Counted from the stretch's first letter, positions 26,519 to 36,260 are shown. The stretch is DNA of 64,000 nt from Kushneria avicenniae (GCF_900112585.1 NZ_FOLY01000003.1:248001-312000), one strand, 5' to 3'. A program made the numbers and translations. Notes: generated from the sequence alone by a model not told the origin.

Positions 26519-27382
26519 ATGGTCAGCAAAACCGAGATTCATGCCCAGCAGCAGGAACTGCCCGGCAAGGAAGGGCTGATGCAGCCGCCCGCCGAGTTCA
26601 TCCGCCCGGGCTATCGCGGCAGCGGCAAGCTGGAAGGCAAAATTGCCCTGATTACCGGTGCCGACAGTGGCATCGGTCGCTCAGCGGCGATCCACTTCGC
26701 CCGTGAGGGCGCCGATGTGGCCGTGATGTATCTCAGCGAGGAAGACGATGCTGAAGAGACAAAGCGGCTGGTGGAAGCCGAGGGTCAGCGCTGCCTGCTG
26801 ATCGCGGGTGATCTTCGTGATGCCGCCTTTTGCCGGGCATCACTGCAGAAAGTGATCGATCACTTCGGTGGACTCAACATCCTGGTCAATAACGCCGGCA
26901 CCCAACAGGTCAGCACCAGTCTGACCGAGCTGAGCGACGAGCAGTGGGAGCAGACCTTTGCCACCAACATGCACGGCATGTTCTACCTGACCAAGGCCGC
27001 GCTGCCGTATCTGGGCGAAGACGATGCGATCATCAATACCGCCTCGGTGAACGCCTATATCGGTCCCGACTTTCTGGTCGACTATAGTGCCACCAAGGGC
27101 GCGATCATCAGCTTCACCCGCTCGCTCTCCAACCAGGTCGTGGGTCGCGGCATTCGGGTCAACGCGATCGCCCCCGGGCCGGTCTGGACGCCGCTTCAGC
27201 CGGCCACGCTGGGCGCCCACGACCCGCAGATGCTGGAAGATTTCGGCTCGGAGACACCCATGGGCCGCGCTGCCCAGCCCTGGGAGCTGGGGCCATGCTA
27301 TGTGTTTCTGGCCTCGCTGGACGCCGCTTTCATGAGCGGCCAGACGCTGCATCCCAACGGGGGTGTCGTGGTCAACGGCTGA
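26519..27382 (+). CDS. Short-chain dehydrogenase/reductase of the YghA/GspA type
   Basis: The protein has 287 residues; AAGGAG precedes the ATG at 26519. An N-terminal extension of about 45 residues with a PGYRGSGKLEGK lead-in is typical of this SDR group. The NAD(P) site is ALITGADSGIGRSAAIHFA, followed by LVNNAG, and the catalytic Tyr and Lys are in DYSATKGAI. Members are often general-stress NAD(P)-dependent reductases. It may belong to the ABM-VOC/EthD operon (63-base gap). Confidence 0.87.
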   Translation: MVSKTEIHAQQQELPGKEGLMQPPAEFIRPGYRGSGKLEGKIALITGADSGIGRSAAIHFAREGADVAVMYLSEEDDAEETKRLVEAEGQRCLLIAGDLRDAAFCRASLQKVIDHFGGLNILVNNAGTQQVSTSLTELSDEQWEQTFATNMHGMFYLTKAALPYLGEDDAIINTASVNAYIGPDFLVDYSATKGAIISFTRSLSNQVVGRGIRVNAIAPGPVWTPLQPATLGAHDPQMLEDFGSETPMGRAAQPWELGPCYVFLASLDAAFMSGQTLHPNGGVVVNG

Positions 27383-27398
27383 TCCCTGCCGGCCGGAA

Positions 27399-27430
27399 GA
27401 CCGGGGAGTGCCCGCAGGCACCCTCCGGTC
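27399..27430 (+). terminator. Imperfect hairpin after the SDR gene
   Basis: Arms GACCGGGGAGTGCC and GGCACCCTCCGGTC pair with two mismatches around a CGCA loop, 17 bases after the stop. There is no T run, so it is at most a weak or Rho-assisted terminator. Confidence 0.35.
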
Positions 27431-27519
27431 GACCAGGGTGGCATGGACATTTGTGTGCTCCGGCCTCATCAATGGTGGCCGACATCTCACTACCCGGGGC
27501 GAAGGAGGCCCTGCCCGAT

Positions 27520-28782
27520 ATGCCCGGAACAACATCGAACCTTCCCCCGCATCAGAACAGCTGGCTGGATCGCCCCTCGCATCATCACTGGCTCGAGGCC
27601 GAGGGTGAGCGCCTGCTGGCCTTCTACCGTGCCTCTCGCCATCCCGAATGCGGCTTCGCGGCGCTGGATGACCAGGGGCGCCTGCCCGACGGCGCGCGCC
27701 CCGACACCATGATCACGGCGCGCATGACCCACTGCTACGCACTGGCGGCCATGCGCGGTGAACCAGGCGCCATGCCACTGGTAGCGCACGGCGTGGTGGC
27801 ACTGCGGGGTGCCCTGCACGACAGCGAACACGGTGGCTGGTATGGCGCGCTACCACGCGAGGGCGAGACACAGACCAAGCAGGCCTATATCCATGCTTTT
27901 GTGGCACTGGCCGCCGCCAGCGCCTGGCAGGCCGGCCACGAAGAGGCCGGCCCGCTGCTTGATGACATCATCGATATCCTCGAGACGCACTTCTGGGATG
28001 AACACGAAGGGCGGCTGCGTGAAGGCTTTTCTCGTGACTGGTCCGAGGATGAGGCCTATCGTGGCGGCAACAGCAACATGCACGCCACCGAAGCCTTTTT
28101 GCAGCTCGCCGACGTGCTTGAGGACGCCAAATGGCGTCAGCGTGCCCTGTCGATCATCGAAAGGATCATCCACGCCCATGCCCGGCCCAACGATTATCGC
28201 GTGGTCGAGCACTTCGACAGCCACTGGCAGGAGTGGCGCGACTACAACCAGGACAAGCCCGGCGACCCGTTCCGCCCTTATGGTGCCACGCCGGGCCACG
28301 CCTTCGAGTGGGCACGACTGCTGCTGCACCTGGAAGGCAGCCTGCTGCGCCATGGTGAGCCCGCCCCGGGCTGGCTGATCGAGGACGCCCGTGGTCTGTT
28401 TCACAGCGCCACCGAACTGGCCTGGCACGTCGATGGCGAGCCCGGGCTGATCTATACCCACGACTGGGACAATCAGCCGGTGGTGCACGAGCGCATGCAC
28501 TGGGTCGTGGCCGAAGCATCCTCCACCGCCGCCATGCTGCTCAAGCGCACCGGCGATGAGGGCTACGAGCGCTGGTATCGCTGCTTCTGGGACTACATCG
28601 ACCGCTTCATGATCGATCGCGAGCATGGCAGCTGGGCGCAGGAAGTTGACCGCCACAACCGCCCTTCGAGCAGCGTCTGGTCCGGCAAGCCGGATCTCTA
28701 TCACGCCTATCAGGCCACGCTGCTGCCACGCCTGCCGCTGGCGCCTACCCTGGCGCGGGCGATCGCTGACGGCGCCCTCTAG
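27520..28782 (+). CDS. AGE-family sugar isomerase (mannose isomerase/YihS-like)
   Basis: The protein has 420 residues from the ATG at 27520, with AAGGAGG at 27502; an ATG at 27472 is also in frame. The (alpha/alpha)6-barrel family is indicated by MITARMTHCYALA, DSEHGGWYGAL, KQAYIHAFVALA, GGNSNMHATEAFLQLAD, ATPGHAFEWARLLLHLE and HWVVAEASSTAAML, which carry the catalytic and substrate-binding histidines. It should interconvert aldose and ketose sugars such as mannose and fructose. Confidence 0.85.
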   Translation: MPGTTSNLPPHQNSWLDRPSHHHWLEAEGERLLAFYRASRHPECGFAALDDQGRLPDGARPDTMITARMTHCYALAAMRGEPGAMPLVAHGVVALRGALHDSEHGGWYGALPREGETQTKQAYIHAFVALAAASAWQAGHEEAGPLLDDIIDILETHFWDEHEGRLREGFSRDWSEDEAYRGGNSNMHATEAFLQLADVLEDAKWRQRALSIIERIIHAHARPNDYRVVEHFDSHWQEWRDYNQDKPGDPFRPYGATPGHAFEWARLLLHLEGSLLRHGEPAPGWLIEDARGLFHSATELAWHVDGEPGLIYTHDWDNQPVVHERMHWVVAEASSTAAMLLKRTGDEGYERWYRCFWDYIDRFMIDREHGSWAQEVDRHNRPSSSVWSGKPDLYHAYQATLLPRLPLAPTLARAIADGAL

Positions 28783-28900
28783 CCCGGAGATGAGGTCCCG
28801 GCCCTTTGGCTTGAGCCCTGGCTGAAGGCGCCGGGCATCGACACGACAGACGTGCGAGGCTGGATCGATCCCAACCCTATCGATTCAGCCCTTCGGGAGA

Positions 28901-30106
28901 ATGCCCATGCGTATCGCGCCGTTGCTGTCGCCTGTCGTTGCCCTGATGCTCACCTCGCCGGTCATGGCCGAGCCGGTCCCTGTCGGTCCGCCCAACGCCC
29001 CTGATCAGACGCCAGCCTTCGAGGGCCAGACCCGCGCGCCGCAGCTGGAGGGCACGGTCCGCCTCGATACGCAGACCGTGGCCGACGGTCTCGAACATCC
29101 CTGGGGGATGGCCTTTCTTCCCGATGGCAACATGCTGGTGACCGAACGCCCCGGGCGCCTGCGCCTGATCACACCCGAGGGTGATATATCAGAGCCGATC
29201 AAGGGCCTGCCCGAGGTGGATGCCAGAGGCCAGGGTGGACTGCTGGATGTCAGTCTCGGCCCCGATTTCGACACCGAGCGATGGGTCTATCTGAGCTACG
29301 CCGAGCCACGTGGCAACGCCGAAAACGCCACCGCCGTAGCACGCGGCAGGCTCAACGAAGACAGCACACGCCTGACCGATGTCGAGACGATCTTCCAGCA
29401 GCAGCCGGCCTGGGCGTCCACCAAACACTTTGGCTCCAGGCTGGTCTGGGGCACCAACGGCATGCTCTGGATCACGGTCGGTGAGCGCTCACTTGTCGAG
29501 CCACGCCAGCTGGCGCAGACACTGGACAACACGATCGGCAAGGTGGTCAGGATCAACGCCGACGGCTCGATGCCCGACGATAACCCCTTCGTGGGTCGCG
29601 ATGAGGCGCGGGATGACATCTGGTCGCTTGGTCACCGTAACGTGCAGGGTGCCGCCCGCCATCCACAGACCGGCGAGCTCTGGACCATCGAACACGGCCC
29701 GAAGGGCGGCGACGAACTCAATCGTCCCGAACCCGGCCTCAACTACGGCTGGCCGGTGATCACCTACGGCGAGGATTATTCCGGTGCGCCCATCGGCCAG
29801 GGCATCACCCAACAGGACGGCATGGAGCAGCCGGTCTATTATTGGGACCCGGTCATCGCGCCCGGTGACATGACCTTCTATACCGGCGACCGCTTTGACG
29901 GATGGCAGAACAATATCCTGATCGCCTCCCTCGAACCGGGAGGCATTGTGCGCCTTACGCTGGAAGAGGGCCGGGTGACCGGCGAGGCGCGCTATCTGGA
30001 AGAACTGGGACGCGTACGCGATGTCGATCAGGGGCCGGACGGGGCGCTGTGGGTGCTCACCGATAAAGGCGATGGCGCACTGATTCGCGTCGTACCAAAG
30101 GAGTAA
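28901..30106 (+). CDS. Periplasmic PQQ-dependent sugar dehydrogenase (YliI/Asd-like)
   Basis: The protein has 401 residues. The signal peptide is MPMRIAPLLSPVVALMLTSPVMA. The soluble glucose-dehydrogenase beta-propeller is recognised by EHPWGMAFLPDGNMLVTERPGRLRL, GQGGLLDVSLGPDF, TKHFGSRLVWG, and GHRNVQGAARHPQTGELW followed by EHGPKGGDELN. It oxidises aldoses in the periplasm with PQQ. No PQQ synthesis genes are in the window. The stop is followed directly by a decayed hydrolase gene on the other strand. Confidence 0.87.
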   Translation: MPMRIAPLLSPVVALMLTSPVMAEPVPVGPPNAPDQTPAFEGQTRAPQLEGTVRLDTQTVADGLEHPWGMAFLPDGNMLVTERPGRLRLITPEGDISEPIKGLPEVDARGQGGLLDVSLGPDFDTERWVYLSYAEPRGNAENATAVARGRLNEDSTRLTDVETIFQQQPAWASTKHFGSRLVWGTNGMLWITVGERSLVEPRQLAQTLDNTIGKVVRINADGSMPDDNPFVGRDEARDDIWSLGHRNVQGAARHPQTGELWTIEHGPKGGDELNRPEPGLNYGWPVITYGEDYSGAPIGQGITQQDGMEQPVYYWDPVIAPGDMTFYTGDRFDGWQNNILIASLEPGGIVRLTLEEGRVTGEARYLEELGRVRDVDQGPDGALWVLTDKGDGALIRVVPKE

Positions 30107-30454
30107 CCACTTACCCACCGATGACAGCGCCCGCGTGATCAACCACCGCGCGGGTGCTGTCGTCCATCAGGTGATGCAGTCCCACATTACGTTGCCGTGG
30201 GGCGTCTGCAGCAAGAGTGCCCGCTGGCCGATGCCGAATCCTGGCGTGCTGAGAAGGCTCAAAAGCCCGGGAACGAGCTGCTCGAACACGTTGGCATGCT
30301 GTGCCAGAAGTGCCTAGGGGCGGGTCCAGCGCTGCCCGTCAGCCGGCACGTACTGACGCTCGTCCTCACAGACAGGGCAGCTTGTAGGTGGGTGCTCACT
30401 ATCAATGTACTGCACGCCACAGGTAGTGCATAGAAACCCTGGCGCTATCATCAT
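30107..30454 (-). pseudogene. Remnant of an MBL-fold metallo-hydrolase with N-terminal zinc ribbon
   Basis: Reading the minus strand from the ATG at 30454 gives a zinc-ribbon start (CTTCGVQY ... CPVCEDERQYV ... GQRWTRP). An in-frame TAG at 30314-30316 follows, and then the frame continues with LLAQHANVFEQLVPGLLS and GFGIGQRALLLQTPHGNVM, WDCIT, ending at TGA 30167-30169. A one-base shift there restores LMDDSTRAVVDHAGAV. The order matches the first 100 or so residues of a metallo-beta-lactamase-fold hydrolase family. Its catalytic HxHxDH part and C-terminus are absent; the remnant ends against the sugar dehydrogenase stop. Nonsense, frameshift and truncation together mark it as decayed. Confidence 0.75.
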
Positions 30455-30534
30455 GCCCGTCTCCCGAGACCAGAGCCCGTTGCTGCGATTCAGGGCAGGG
30501 ATGACACCGTTTACCCTGAACTGCTGCCCGGCGC

Positions 30535-30567
30535 ATAAAAATACCCCCGGCTTTCACTGGGGGTATT
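30535..30567 (-). terminator. Intrinsic terminator of the GH15 gene
   Basis: AATACCCCC/GGGGGTATT arms (30540-30548 and 30559-30567) are followed on the minus strand by a T-rich tract. It lies 26 bases after the GH15 stop. Confidence 0.85.
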
Positions 30568-30592
30568 CAACGAATCGGCGACTCTTTCAGGG

Positions 30593-32416
30593 CTAGTAGC
30601 CCGAATCTTCCACAACCCGACCCGACAGGGCATTGGCCGCGCAGATCTGGGCCAGATGGCTGAGCCCCTGAGGCACATTGCCCAGATGCTCACCGGTGGA
30701 AGGATCGACCATCTCGGTCAAAAGCCCCAGGTTGCCGTTGGTGGCCTCGAGCGCCTCGTCCATCAGTTCGCGGGCCTCCTCCTTCTCGCCCAGCGCTGCC
30801 AGCGCCTCGACCATCCAGAAGGAGCAGGCGACAAAGGCCCCTTCTTCCTCGTGCGCGCCGGAGTAGCGATAGATCAGCGCGCCGCGACCCAGCTCCTGGC
30901 GGATGGCACGATAGGTCGAGAGCATGCGCTCGCGATTGACCTCGGCGCCGAAGCGATGGGTCAGACACAGGGCCGCATCCAGCCCTTCCACACCTTCATG
31001 AAAGACATAGGCGCCGCGCGCTTCCGACCAGCAGTGCGCTTCGATCCACTCGGCGATGCGATGGCGCTCGCGCTCCCAGCGATCTTTCCAGGTAATTTCG
31101 ATGTGGCCCTGTTCGGCCAGCTGTACCGCATGAGTGAGTGCCAGCCAACAGGCCATCTTGGAGTGCGTATAGTGCTGATAGTCGCCGGGCAGCTCCCAGA
31201 TGCCTGCATCGCGCACGCGCCAGCGATCGGCACACTGATTGGCCAGATCCTCCAGCAGCCGGGCCGTCTTGATATCGATGATGTGGCCGGCATCGATAAA
31301 CAGCGACGCCGTGGCCAGCATGTCGCCGTACATGCCCAGCTGGATCTGGTCGCGGGCGTTGTTGCCGACCCGCACCGGCTGAGAGTGCTTGTAGCCGGTC
31401 ATCATCGGATAGGTTTCGGCCGGAATCAGCTCCCCCTGGAGCGTATAGCACACCCGCATATCCGGTCCGTGACGACGAATCGTCTGGGTCAGCCACGAAA
31501 AGGCCGCCTGCGACTCCTCGATGGCCCCGGCATGTACAAAGGCCTTGATGACCATGCAGGCGTCGCGCACCCAGGCGTAGCGATAGTCATAGTTCTTGTC
31601 ACCACCGAGACGCTCCGGTAGCGAGGTGGTCGCCGCCGCGGCGATCGCACCGCTGGGCGAATAAAGCAGGAACTTCAGCGCCAGCGCCGAGCGGTAGACC
31701 CACTCGGGATATTCACCGTTGAAGTTCAGCTTGTCGATCCAGTCACGCCAGGCGAAATCGCTGACCTCGATACGCTCATCAATGCTGTCGATCGAGGGCA
31801 CCGCCAGCGGCTGTCCCTCGGCGGCAAGCAGCGCCACCATCGAGCGGTGCCCCTCGCGGGCGGTGAGCGTGCCCCGGGCGTAGCGGTCACAGCACTCGCT
31901 GATCTCCACGTCATCGGAGCAGCGCAGCATCGCCATCAGATGGCCAATGTTGTAGACCCGTCCAATGGTGGTCTCCTGCAGCCAGGGGCTGACCGTTTCA
32001 GTGCGGGTGCCAGCGTGAAAGCAGATATCGAACGCCACCTCGCCCTCGAGCCCTTCCACGCGACGGGCCAGCTCGCACCAGGGCAGACGCCCGGCGGTGT
32101 TGCTGTTGATCGATTCGGTGACCCGCGCCTTGCCGCCCTCGGTGACGAAGGTGGTTTCCAGCACGTTGCTGTTGTTGCGATAGTGACGCTCGACGCGGTA
32201 GTCATCGCGCGGGGTGAGCGAGAAGTAACCGCCCACTTCGGGTTCGAGCAGCCGGTCGAAAAGCGGCGGATCATCCATGCTCGGCGCACACCACCAGTCA
32301 ATGGCGCCATCCAGGGCGATCAGGGCTACCGAACGCCCTTCACCAATGGCGGCATAATCACCCAGCGGGGCAAAGCCATCTTCCCGGGCAGGATTGGCAA
32401 CCTGTCTTTTGGTCAT
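30593..32416 (-). CDS. Glycoside hydrolase family 15 protein (glucoamylase/trehalase-like)
   Basis: The protein has 607 residues from the ATG at 32416 (AAGGA upstream on the minus strand). The N-terminal beta domain contains GDYAAIGEGRSVALIALDGAIDWWCAPSMD. The (alpha/alpha)6 barrel begins about residue 230, with LPERLGGDKNYDYRYAWVRDA, the general-acid region GIWELPGDYQHYTHSKMACW and the base region YSGAHEEEGAFVACSFW. No signal peptide is visible, so it is cytoplasmic. Related bacterial enzymes hydrolyse trehalose or short maltooligosaccharides, which could fit compatible-solute turnover in a halophile. Confidence 0.88.
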   Translation of the reverse strand: MTKRQVANPAREDGFAPLGDYAAIGEGRSVALIALDGAIDWWCAPSMDDPPLFDRLLEPEVGGYFSLTPRDDYRVERHYRNNSNVLETTFVTEGGKARVTESINSNTAGRLPWCELARRVEGLEGEVAFDICFHAGTRTETVSPWLQETTIGRVYNIGHLMAMLRCSDDVEISECCDRYARGTLTAREGHRSMVALLAAEGQPLAVPSIDSIDERIEVSDFAWRDWIDKLNFNGEYPEWVYRSALALKFLLYSPSGAIAAAATTSLPERLGGDKNYDYRYAWVRDACMVIKAFVHAGAIEESQAAFSWLTQTIRRHGPDMRVCYTLQGELIPAETYPMMTGYKHSQPVRVGNNARDQIQLGMYGDMLATASLFIDAGHIIDIKTARLLEDLANQCADRWRVRDAGIWELPGDYQHYTHSKMACWLALTHAVQLAEQGHIEITWKDRWERERHRIAEWIEAHCWSEARGAYVFHEGVEGLDAALCLTHRFGAEVNRERMLSTYRAIRQELGRGALIYRYSGAHEEEGAFVACSFWMVEALAALGEKEEARELMDEALEATNGNLGLLTEMVDPSTGEHLGNVPQGLSHLAQICAANALSGRVVEDSGY

Positions 32417-32700
32417 CGACACACATTCCTTGATTTCAAACGCCACACCTCATGTGCAGCCGATGGATCACGAGTGCGCCGACCGGCCACCGTGCAGGGC
32501 GGATTTCCGGCGCGCATCGCAGTAATAGATATGGATTAACCTTTACTGTGGACGCCCGGTCGCCATGACGCCAATGTCATCACGCTGCGTTAAGCTGAAG
32601 ACCCCGGCCCACGGGCGCTTGTTCAACGCTACCCGGGGTGCCATGCCGGTGGCTGAACCGGTTCGGCCCGGCTTTCTCGCACGACGACTCTGGACATCGC

Positions 32701-33522
32701 ATGATCTTTCTTCTTTATCTCGCACTCGGCATCGTGGCCGGCATTCTGGCGGGGCTCTTTGGTGTGGGCGGCGGCCTGATCATCGTCCCGGTGCTGATCT
32801 ACAGCTTTACCCTGCAGGGCGTCGACCCCGGCGTGATGACGCATCTGGCGGTGGGCACCTCACTGGCTACCATCGTGTTCACCTCGATCAACTCGATTTA
32901 CGGCCATCATCAAAAGGGCGCCACACGCTGGCCGCTGGTGGGCTGGATGAGCATCGGCATCGTGGTCGGCTGTGCGCTGGGGGCGCTGACCGCTTCCTGG
33001 ATTCCGGGCAACGACCTGCAGATGGTGATCGGCGTTTTTGCCATCGCCATGTCGATCCAGATCGCCTTCAACCTGCGACCAAAAGGCGGCGGTAGCGACT
33101 ATCGACCGCCGGGCAGGCCATGGCTGATCGGCGGCGGGACGATCATCGGCTGGGCCTCGGCCATCTTTGGCATCGGCGGCGGCTCGCTCACCGTGCCGTT
33201 TCTTTTGTGGCGCAACCTGCCGGCCCAGCAGGCGGTGGGCACCTCGGCGGCCTGCGGCCTGCCGATCGCCATTGCCGGTGCGCTCTCTTTCATGTGGTTC
33301 GGCCATGGCCATACCGACCTGCCCCCGTGGAGCATCGGCTACGTCTATCTTCCAGGCATGCTGGGCATTGCGCTGACCAGCATGGTCTCGGCGCGCCTGG
33401 GCGTACGCCTGGCGCATCGGCTCTCGCCGACGCTTTTGAAGCGGCTCTTTGCTGCGCTGCTGCTGGTGATCGGCATCAACTTTCTGCTCCAAGGCGTGCC
33501 ACATTCGCTGAATCACGGCTGA
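32701..33522 (+). CDS. TSUP (TauE/SafE) family membrane permease
   Basis: The protein has 273 residues and about eight helices. The two family repeats are GIVAGILAGLFGVGGGLIIVPVL and GWASAIFGIGGGSLTVPFLLW, with THLAVGTSLATIVFTSINSIYGHH after the first. The ATG at 32701 places the first helix at residue 2. The family exports or imports sulfite, sulfoacetate or related organosulfur anions. No sulfur gene is adjacent, so the substrate is unknown. Confidence 0.87.
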   Translation: MIFLLYLALGIVAGILAGLFGVGGGLIIVPVLIYSFTLQGVDPGVMTHLAVGTSLATIVFTSINSIYGHHQKGATRWPLVGWMSIGIVVGCALGALTASWIPGNDLQMVIGVFAIAMSIQIAFNLRPKGGGSDYRPPGRPWLIGGGTIIGWASAIFGIGGGSLTVPFLLWRNLPAQQAVGTSAACGLPIAIAGALSFMWFGHGHTDLPPWSIGYVYLPGMLGIALTSMVSARLGVRLAHRLSPTLLKRLFAALLLVIGINFLLQGVPHSLNHG

Positions 33523-33606
33523 AGGGTCCACACTGGACGATGGACGCTGCCCGAGCCGGGCACGCACTGCCTGTTCGATCCGTTGCAGGAACACAAGGAG
33601 GTTATC

Positions 33607-34674
33607 GTGGAATATCGCAATCTGGGCCAGTCGGGCCTGCGCGTTTCGACCATGACACTGGGCACCATGACGTTCGGCGGCGAAGGCCGAATGGCCAGTC
33701 TCGGTAATACCGATGTCGAGGGCGCGCGCCGCCAGATCGACATGTGTATCGATCGCGGCGTGAATTTTTTCGATACCGCCAACATGTACTCGGCCGGCGC
33801 CTCGGAAAGGATTCTGGGCGAGGCGATCAAGGGCCGGCGCGATGACCTGCTGCTGACCACCAAGGTGCGCTTTGCGATGGGCAACGGCCCCAACGACAGC
33901 GGGCTGTCGCGCCACCATATCCTGCGCCAGCTCCATGACAGCCTTGAGCGGCTGCAGACCGACTACATCGACCTTTACCAGCTGCACGAATGGGACGGCC
34001 TGACACCGCTGGAAGAGACGCTGGCCACCATGGATCAGCTGGTGCGTGACGGCAAGATTCGCTACTACGGCGTCTCCAACTTCACCGGCTGGCAGATCTC
34101 GAAGGCTCTGCTGCTGTGCGAGCGTTACGGCTTTACCCGCCCGATCAGCCAGCAGATCCACTACACCTCCCAGGCGCGCGACGCCGAATACGAGCTGATG
34201 CCAATGGCGGTTGATCAGGGACTGGGCACCATGATCTGGAGCCCGCTGGCCGGCGGTCTACTGTCGGGCAAGTATCGCCGCGGCCAGAAGAATCCGGACG
34301 GCACCCGCTTCAGCCAGGGTTGGACCGAACCGCCCATTCGCGATGAGGAGCAGCTTTACACCCTCATCGACACCCTGGTCGAGGTCGGCAAGGCCCACGG
34401 CGTCTCCGCCGCCCGGGTGGCGCTTTCGTGGATTCTGGGTCGGCGCGGAGTCACCACTGCCGTGATCGGTGCGCGCAGAAACGAGCAGCTCGAGGACAAC
34501 CTGGCCGGCGCTGAACTCCAGCTTGCCGATGACGAGATTCGCGCCATCGAAAAGGCCGGCCGCCCCCCGCTGATCTATCCCTACTGGCATCAGCAGCGTA
34601 CCGCCTCCGCGCGATTCAATGATGTGGACCGCCTCCTGCAGCAGCCGTGGCTGGATGAGCAGCACGGGGCGTGA
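33607..34674 (+). CDS. Aldo/keto reductase
   Basis: The protein has 355 residues with a GTG start at 33607, chosen for AAGGAGG 5 bases upstream. AKR features are YRNLGQSGLRVSTMTLGTMTFGG, FDTANMYSAGASERILG with the catalytic Tyr, LLTTKV with the catalytic Lys, IDLYQLHEWD, and the C-terminal NADPH site AVIGARRNEQLEDNL. It is cytoplasmic and probably NADPH-dependent on sugars or aldehydes. It follows the TSUP gene by 84 bases. Confidence 0.87.
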   Translation: MEYRNLGQSGLRVSTMTLGTMTFGGEGRMASLGNTDVEGARRQIDMCIDRGVNFFDTANMYSAGASERILGEAIKGRRDDLLLTTKVRFAMGNGPNDSGLSRHHILRQLHDSLERLQTDYIDLYQLHEWDGLTPLEETLATMDQLVRDGKIRYYGVSNFTGWQISKALLLCERYGFTRPISQQIHYTSQARDAEYELMPMAVDQGLGTMIWSPLAGGLLSGKYRRGQKNPDGTRFSQGWTEPPIRDEEQLYTLIDTLVEVGKAHGVSAARVALSWILGRRGVTTAVIGARRNEQLEDNLAGAELQLADDEIRAIEKAGRPPLIYPYWHQQRTASARFNDVDRLLQQPWLDEQHGA

Positions 34675-34817
34675 TCAACCCTTTGGACGGCGGATACGAC
34701 CTGCCGCTGAACGCACCTACTTTCGTCTGATGGCCGGTTGTGAAACTATCGGAACATGGGGCCGCCTGGTCAGGAAGGTGGTCCCGATGTCCAATCAACA
34801 ACAACGAGCCATTCATC

Positions 34818-36260
34818 ATGCCACAGGATCCTTCACGGCCCGCCTCACCACGCACCTCAAGGAAACGTTCGTTTCAGATTCCGCATATTTACGCCATCCT
34901 TTTCATTTTCATCCTGCTGGCCGGCCTGGCCACCTGGCTGATCCCGGCGGGTGTCTATGACACCATCCCCGGTCCCAATGGCCGCACCACTATCGATGCC
35001 GATTCCTTCCACTGGGTGACCCCCAGCCCGGCCGGGCCGACCGAACTGTTGCTGGCCATCCCGCGCGGACTGCTCAGCGCCGGTGAAGTGGTGTTCTTTA
35101 CCCTGTTGATCGGCGGCATGTTTGCGGTGCTGCGGCGTACCGGCATCATCGAGCTGGGCGTTGATCACCTGACCCGCCATTTTGCCGGTCGCAGCCTGTG
35201 GGTGATCCCGGTGCTGATGGTGCTCTTTGCCGTGCTGGCCACCATTATCGGTACCCAGGAGCTGTCGCTGGTTTATGTACCGGTGATCCTGCCGCTGTTG
35301 ATCGCCCTGCGCTTTGACTCGGTGACCGCCGCCGCCATCGCCCTGTGTGCCACCACGGCAGGCTTTGCTGCCGGCGTCATCAACCCGATCAATACAGGCC
35401 TGGCGCAGCAGCTGGCCAATCTGCCGCTCTATTCCGGTTTCGGGCTGCGCCTGGTCGCGCTGATCGCCATGCTGGTCGTCGCCGTGTTCTGGGTCATTCG
35501 CTATGCCCGGCGCGTTCGGGACAACCCCGAGGCGAGCCTGATGAATGACGAACCGGACGAGCAGCAAAAGCGTGCGCGCTATCAGCATGCCTTCAATGAA
35601 GCGTCAGCCCCCGCCACCGGACGCCAGAAGCTCTGCATCGTGGCCACGCTCGCGCTGTTCGGCGTGCTGGTGTACGGCGTGCTGGGCCGCGGCTGGTTCA
35701 TGTCGGAAATGGCCGGGCTCTTTATCGTCATGGGCGTGGTCGCCGGTCTGATTGCGGGGCTGAAGATCGACGAGATCTGCGAAGGTTTCAACGAAGGCTT
35801 TCGGGACGTGCTGATGGGCGCCATGATCGCCGGCATCGCCCGCGCCGTAGCGGTGGTGCTCGAGGACGGTCAGGTGCTCGACACCATGGTCCACGGTCTG
35901 GGGCATCTGGTCGGCGGGCTGCCCTCGGCGCTGTCGGCACTGGGCATGTACCTGGCACAGCTCGGCTTCAATTTCGTGGTGCCTTCGGGCAGTGGCCAGG
36001 CGCTGGTCACCATGCCGATCATGGCACCGCTGGCCGATGTGGTCGGCGTGACGCGTCAAACGGCCGTACTGGCCTATCAGCTCGGCGACGGCATCGGCAA
36101 TATTCTCTACCCCACCTCGGGCTATTTCATGGCAACGCTGGCGCTGGCCGGCGTCCCCTGGCAGAAGTGGGTGCGCTTTTTCCTGCCGCTGTTCGGCCTG
36201 TGGGTGCTGATCGCCTTCGCGCTTTTGATCGTCGCCCAGGCAAGCGGCTGGCACGGCTGA
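34818..36260 (+). CDS. YfcC-family (C4-dicarboxylate/arginine-like) membrane permease
   Basis: The protein has 480 residues from the ATG at 34818 and about 12-13 helices. The start PHIYAILFIFILLAGLATWLIPAGVYD and the later TLLIGGMFAVLRRTGIIELG, NPINTGLAQQLANLPLYSG and NFVVPSGSGQALVTMPIMAPLADVVG match the YfcC/DcuC-like group. Several members sit with arginine or peptide catabolism, but the substrate here is open. It is convergent with lldR across a strong shared hairpin. Confidence 0.8.
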   Translation: MPQDPSRPASPRTSRKRSFQIPHIYAILFIFILLAGLATWLIPAGVYDTIPGPNGRTTIDADSFHWVTPSPAGPTELLLAIPRGLLSAGEVVFFTLLIGGMFAVLRRTGIIELGVDHLTRHFAGRSLWVIPVLMVLFAVLATIIGTQELSLVYVPVILPLLIALRFDSVTAAAIALCATTAGFAAGVINPINTGLAQQLANLPLYSGFGLRLVALIAMLVVAVFWVIRYARRVRDNPEASLMNDEPDEQQKRARYQHAFNEASAPATGRQKLCIVATLALFGVLVYGVLGRGWFMSEMAGLFIVMGVVAGLIAGLKIDEICEGFNEGFRDVLMGAMIAGIARAVAVVLEDGQVLDTMVHGLGHLVGGLPSALSALGMYLAQLGFNFVVPSGSGQALVTMPIMAPLADVVGVTRQTAVLAYQLGDGIGNILYPTSGYFMATLALAGVPWQKWVRFFLPLFGLWVLIAFALLIVAQASGWHG

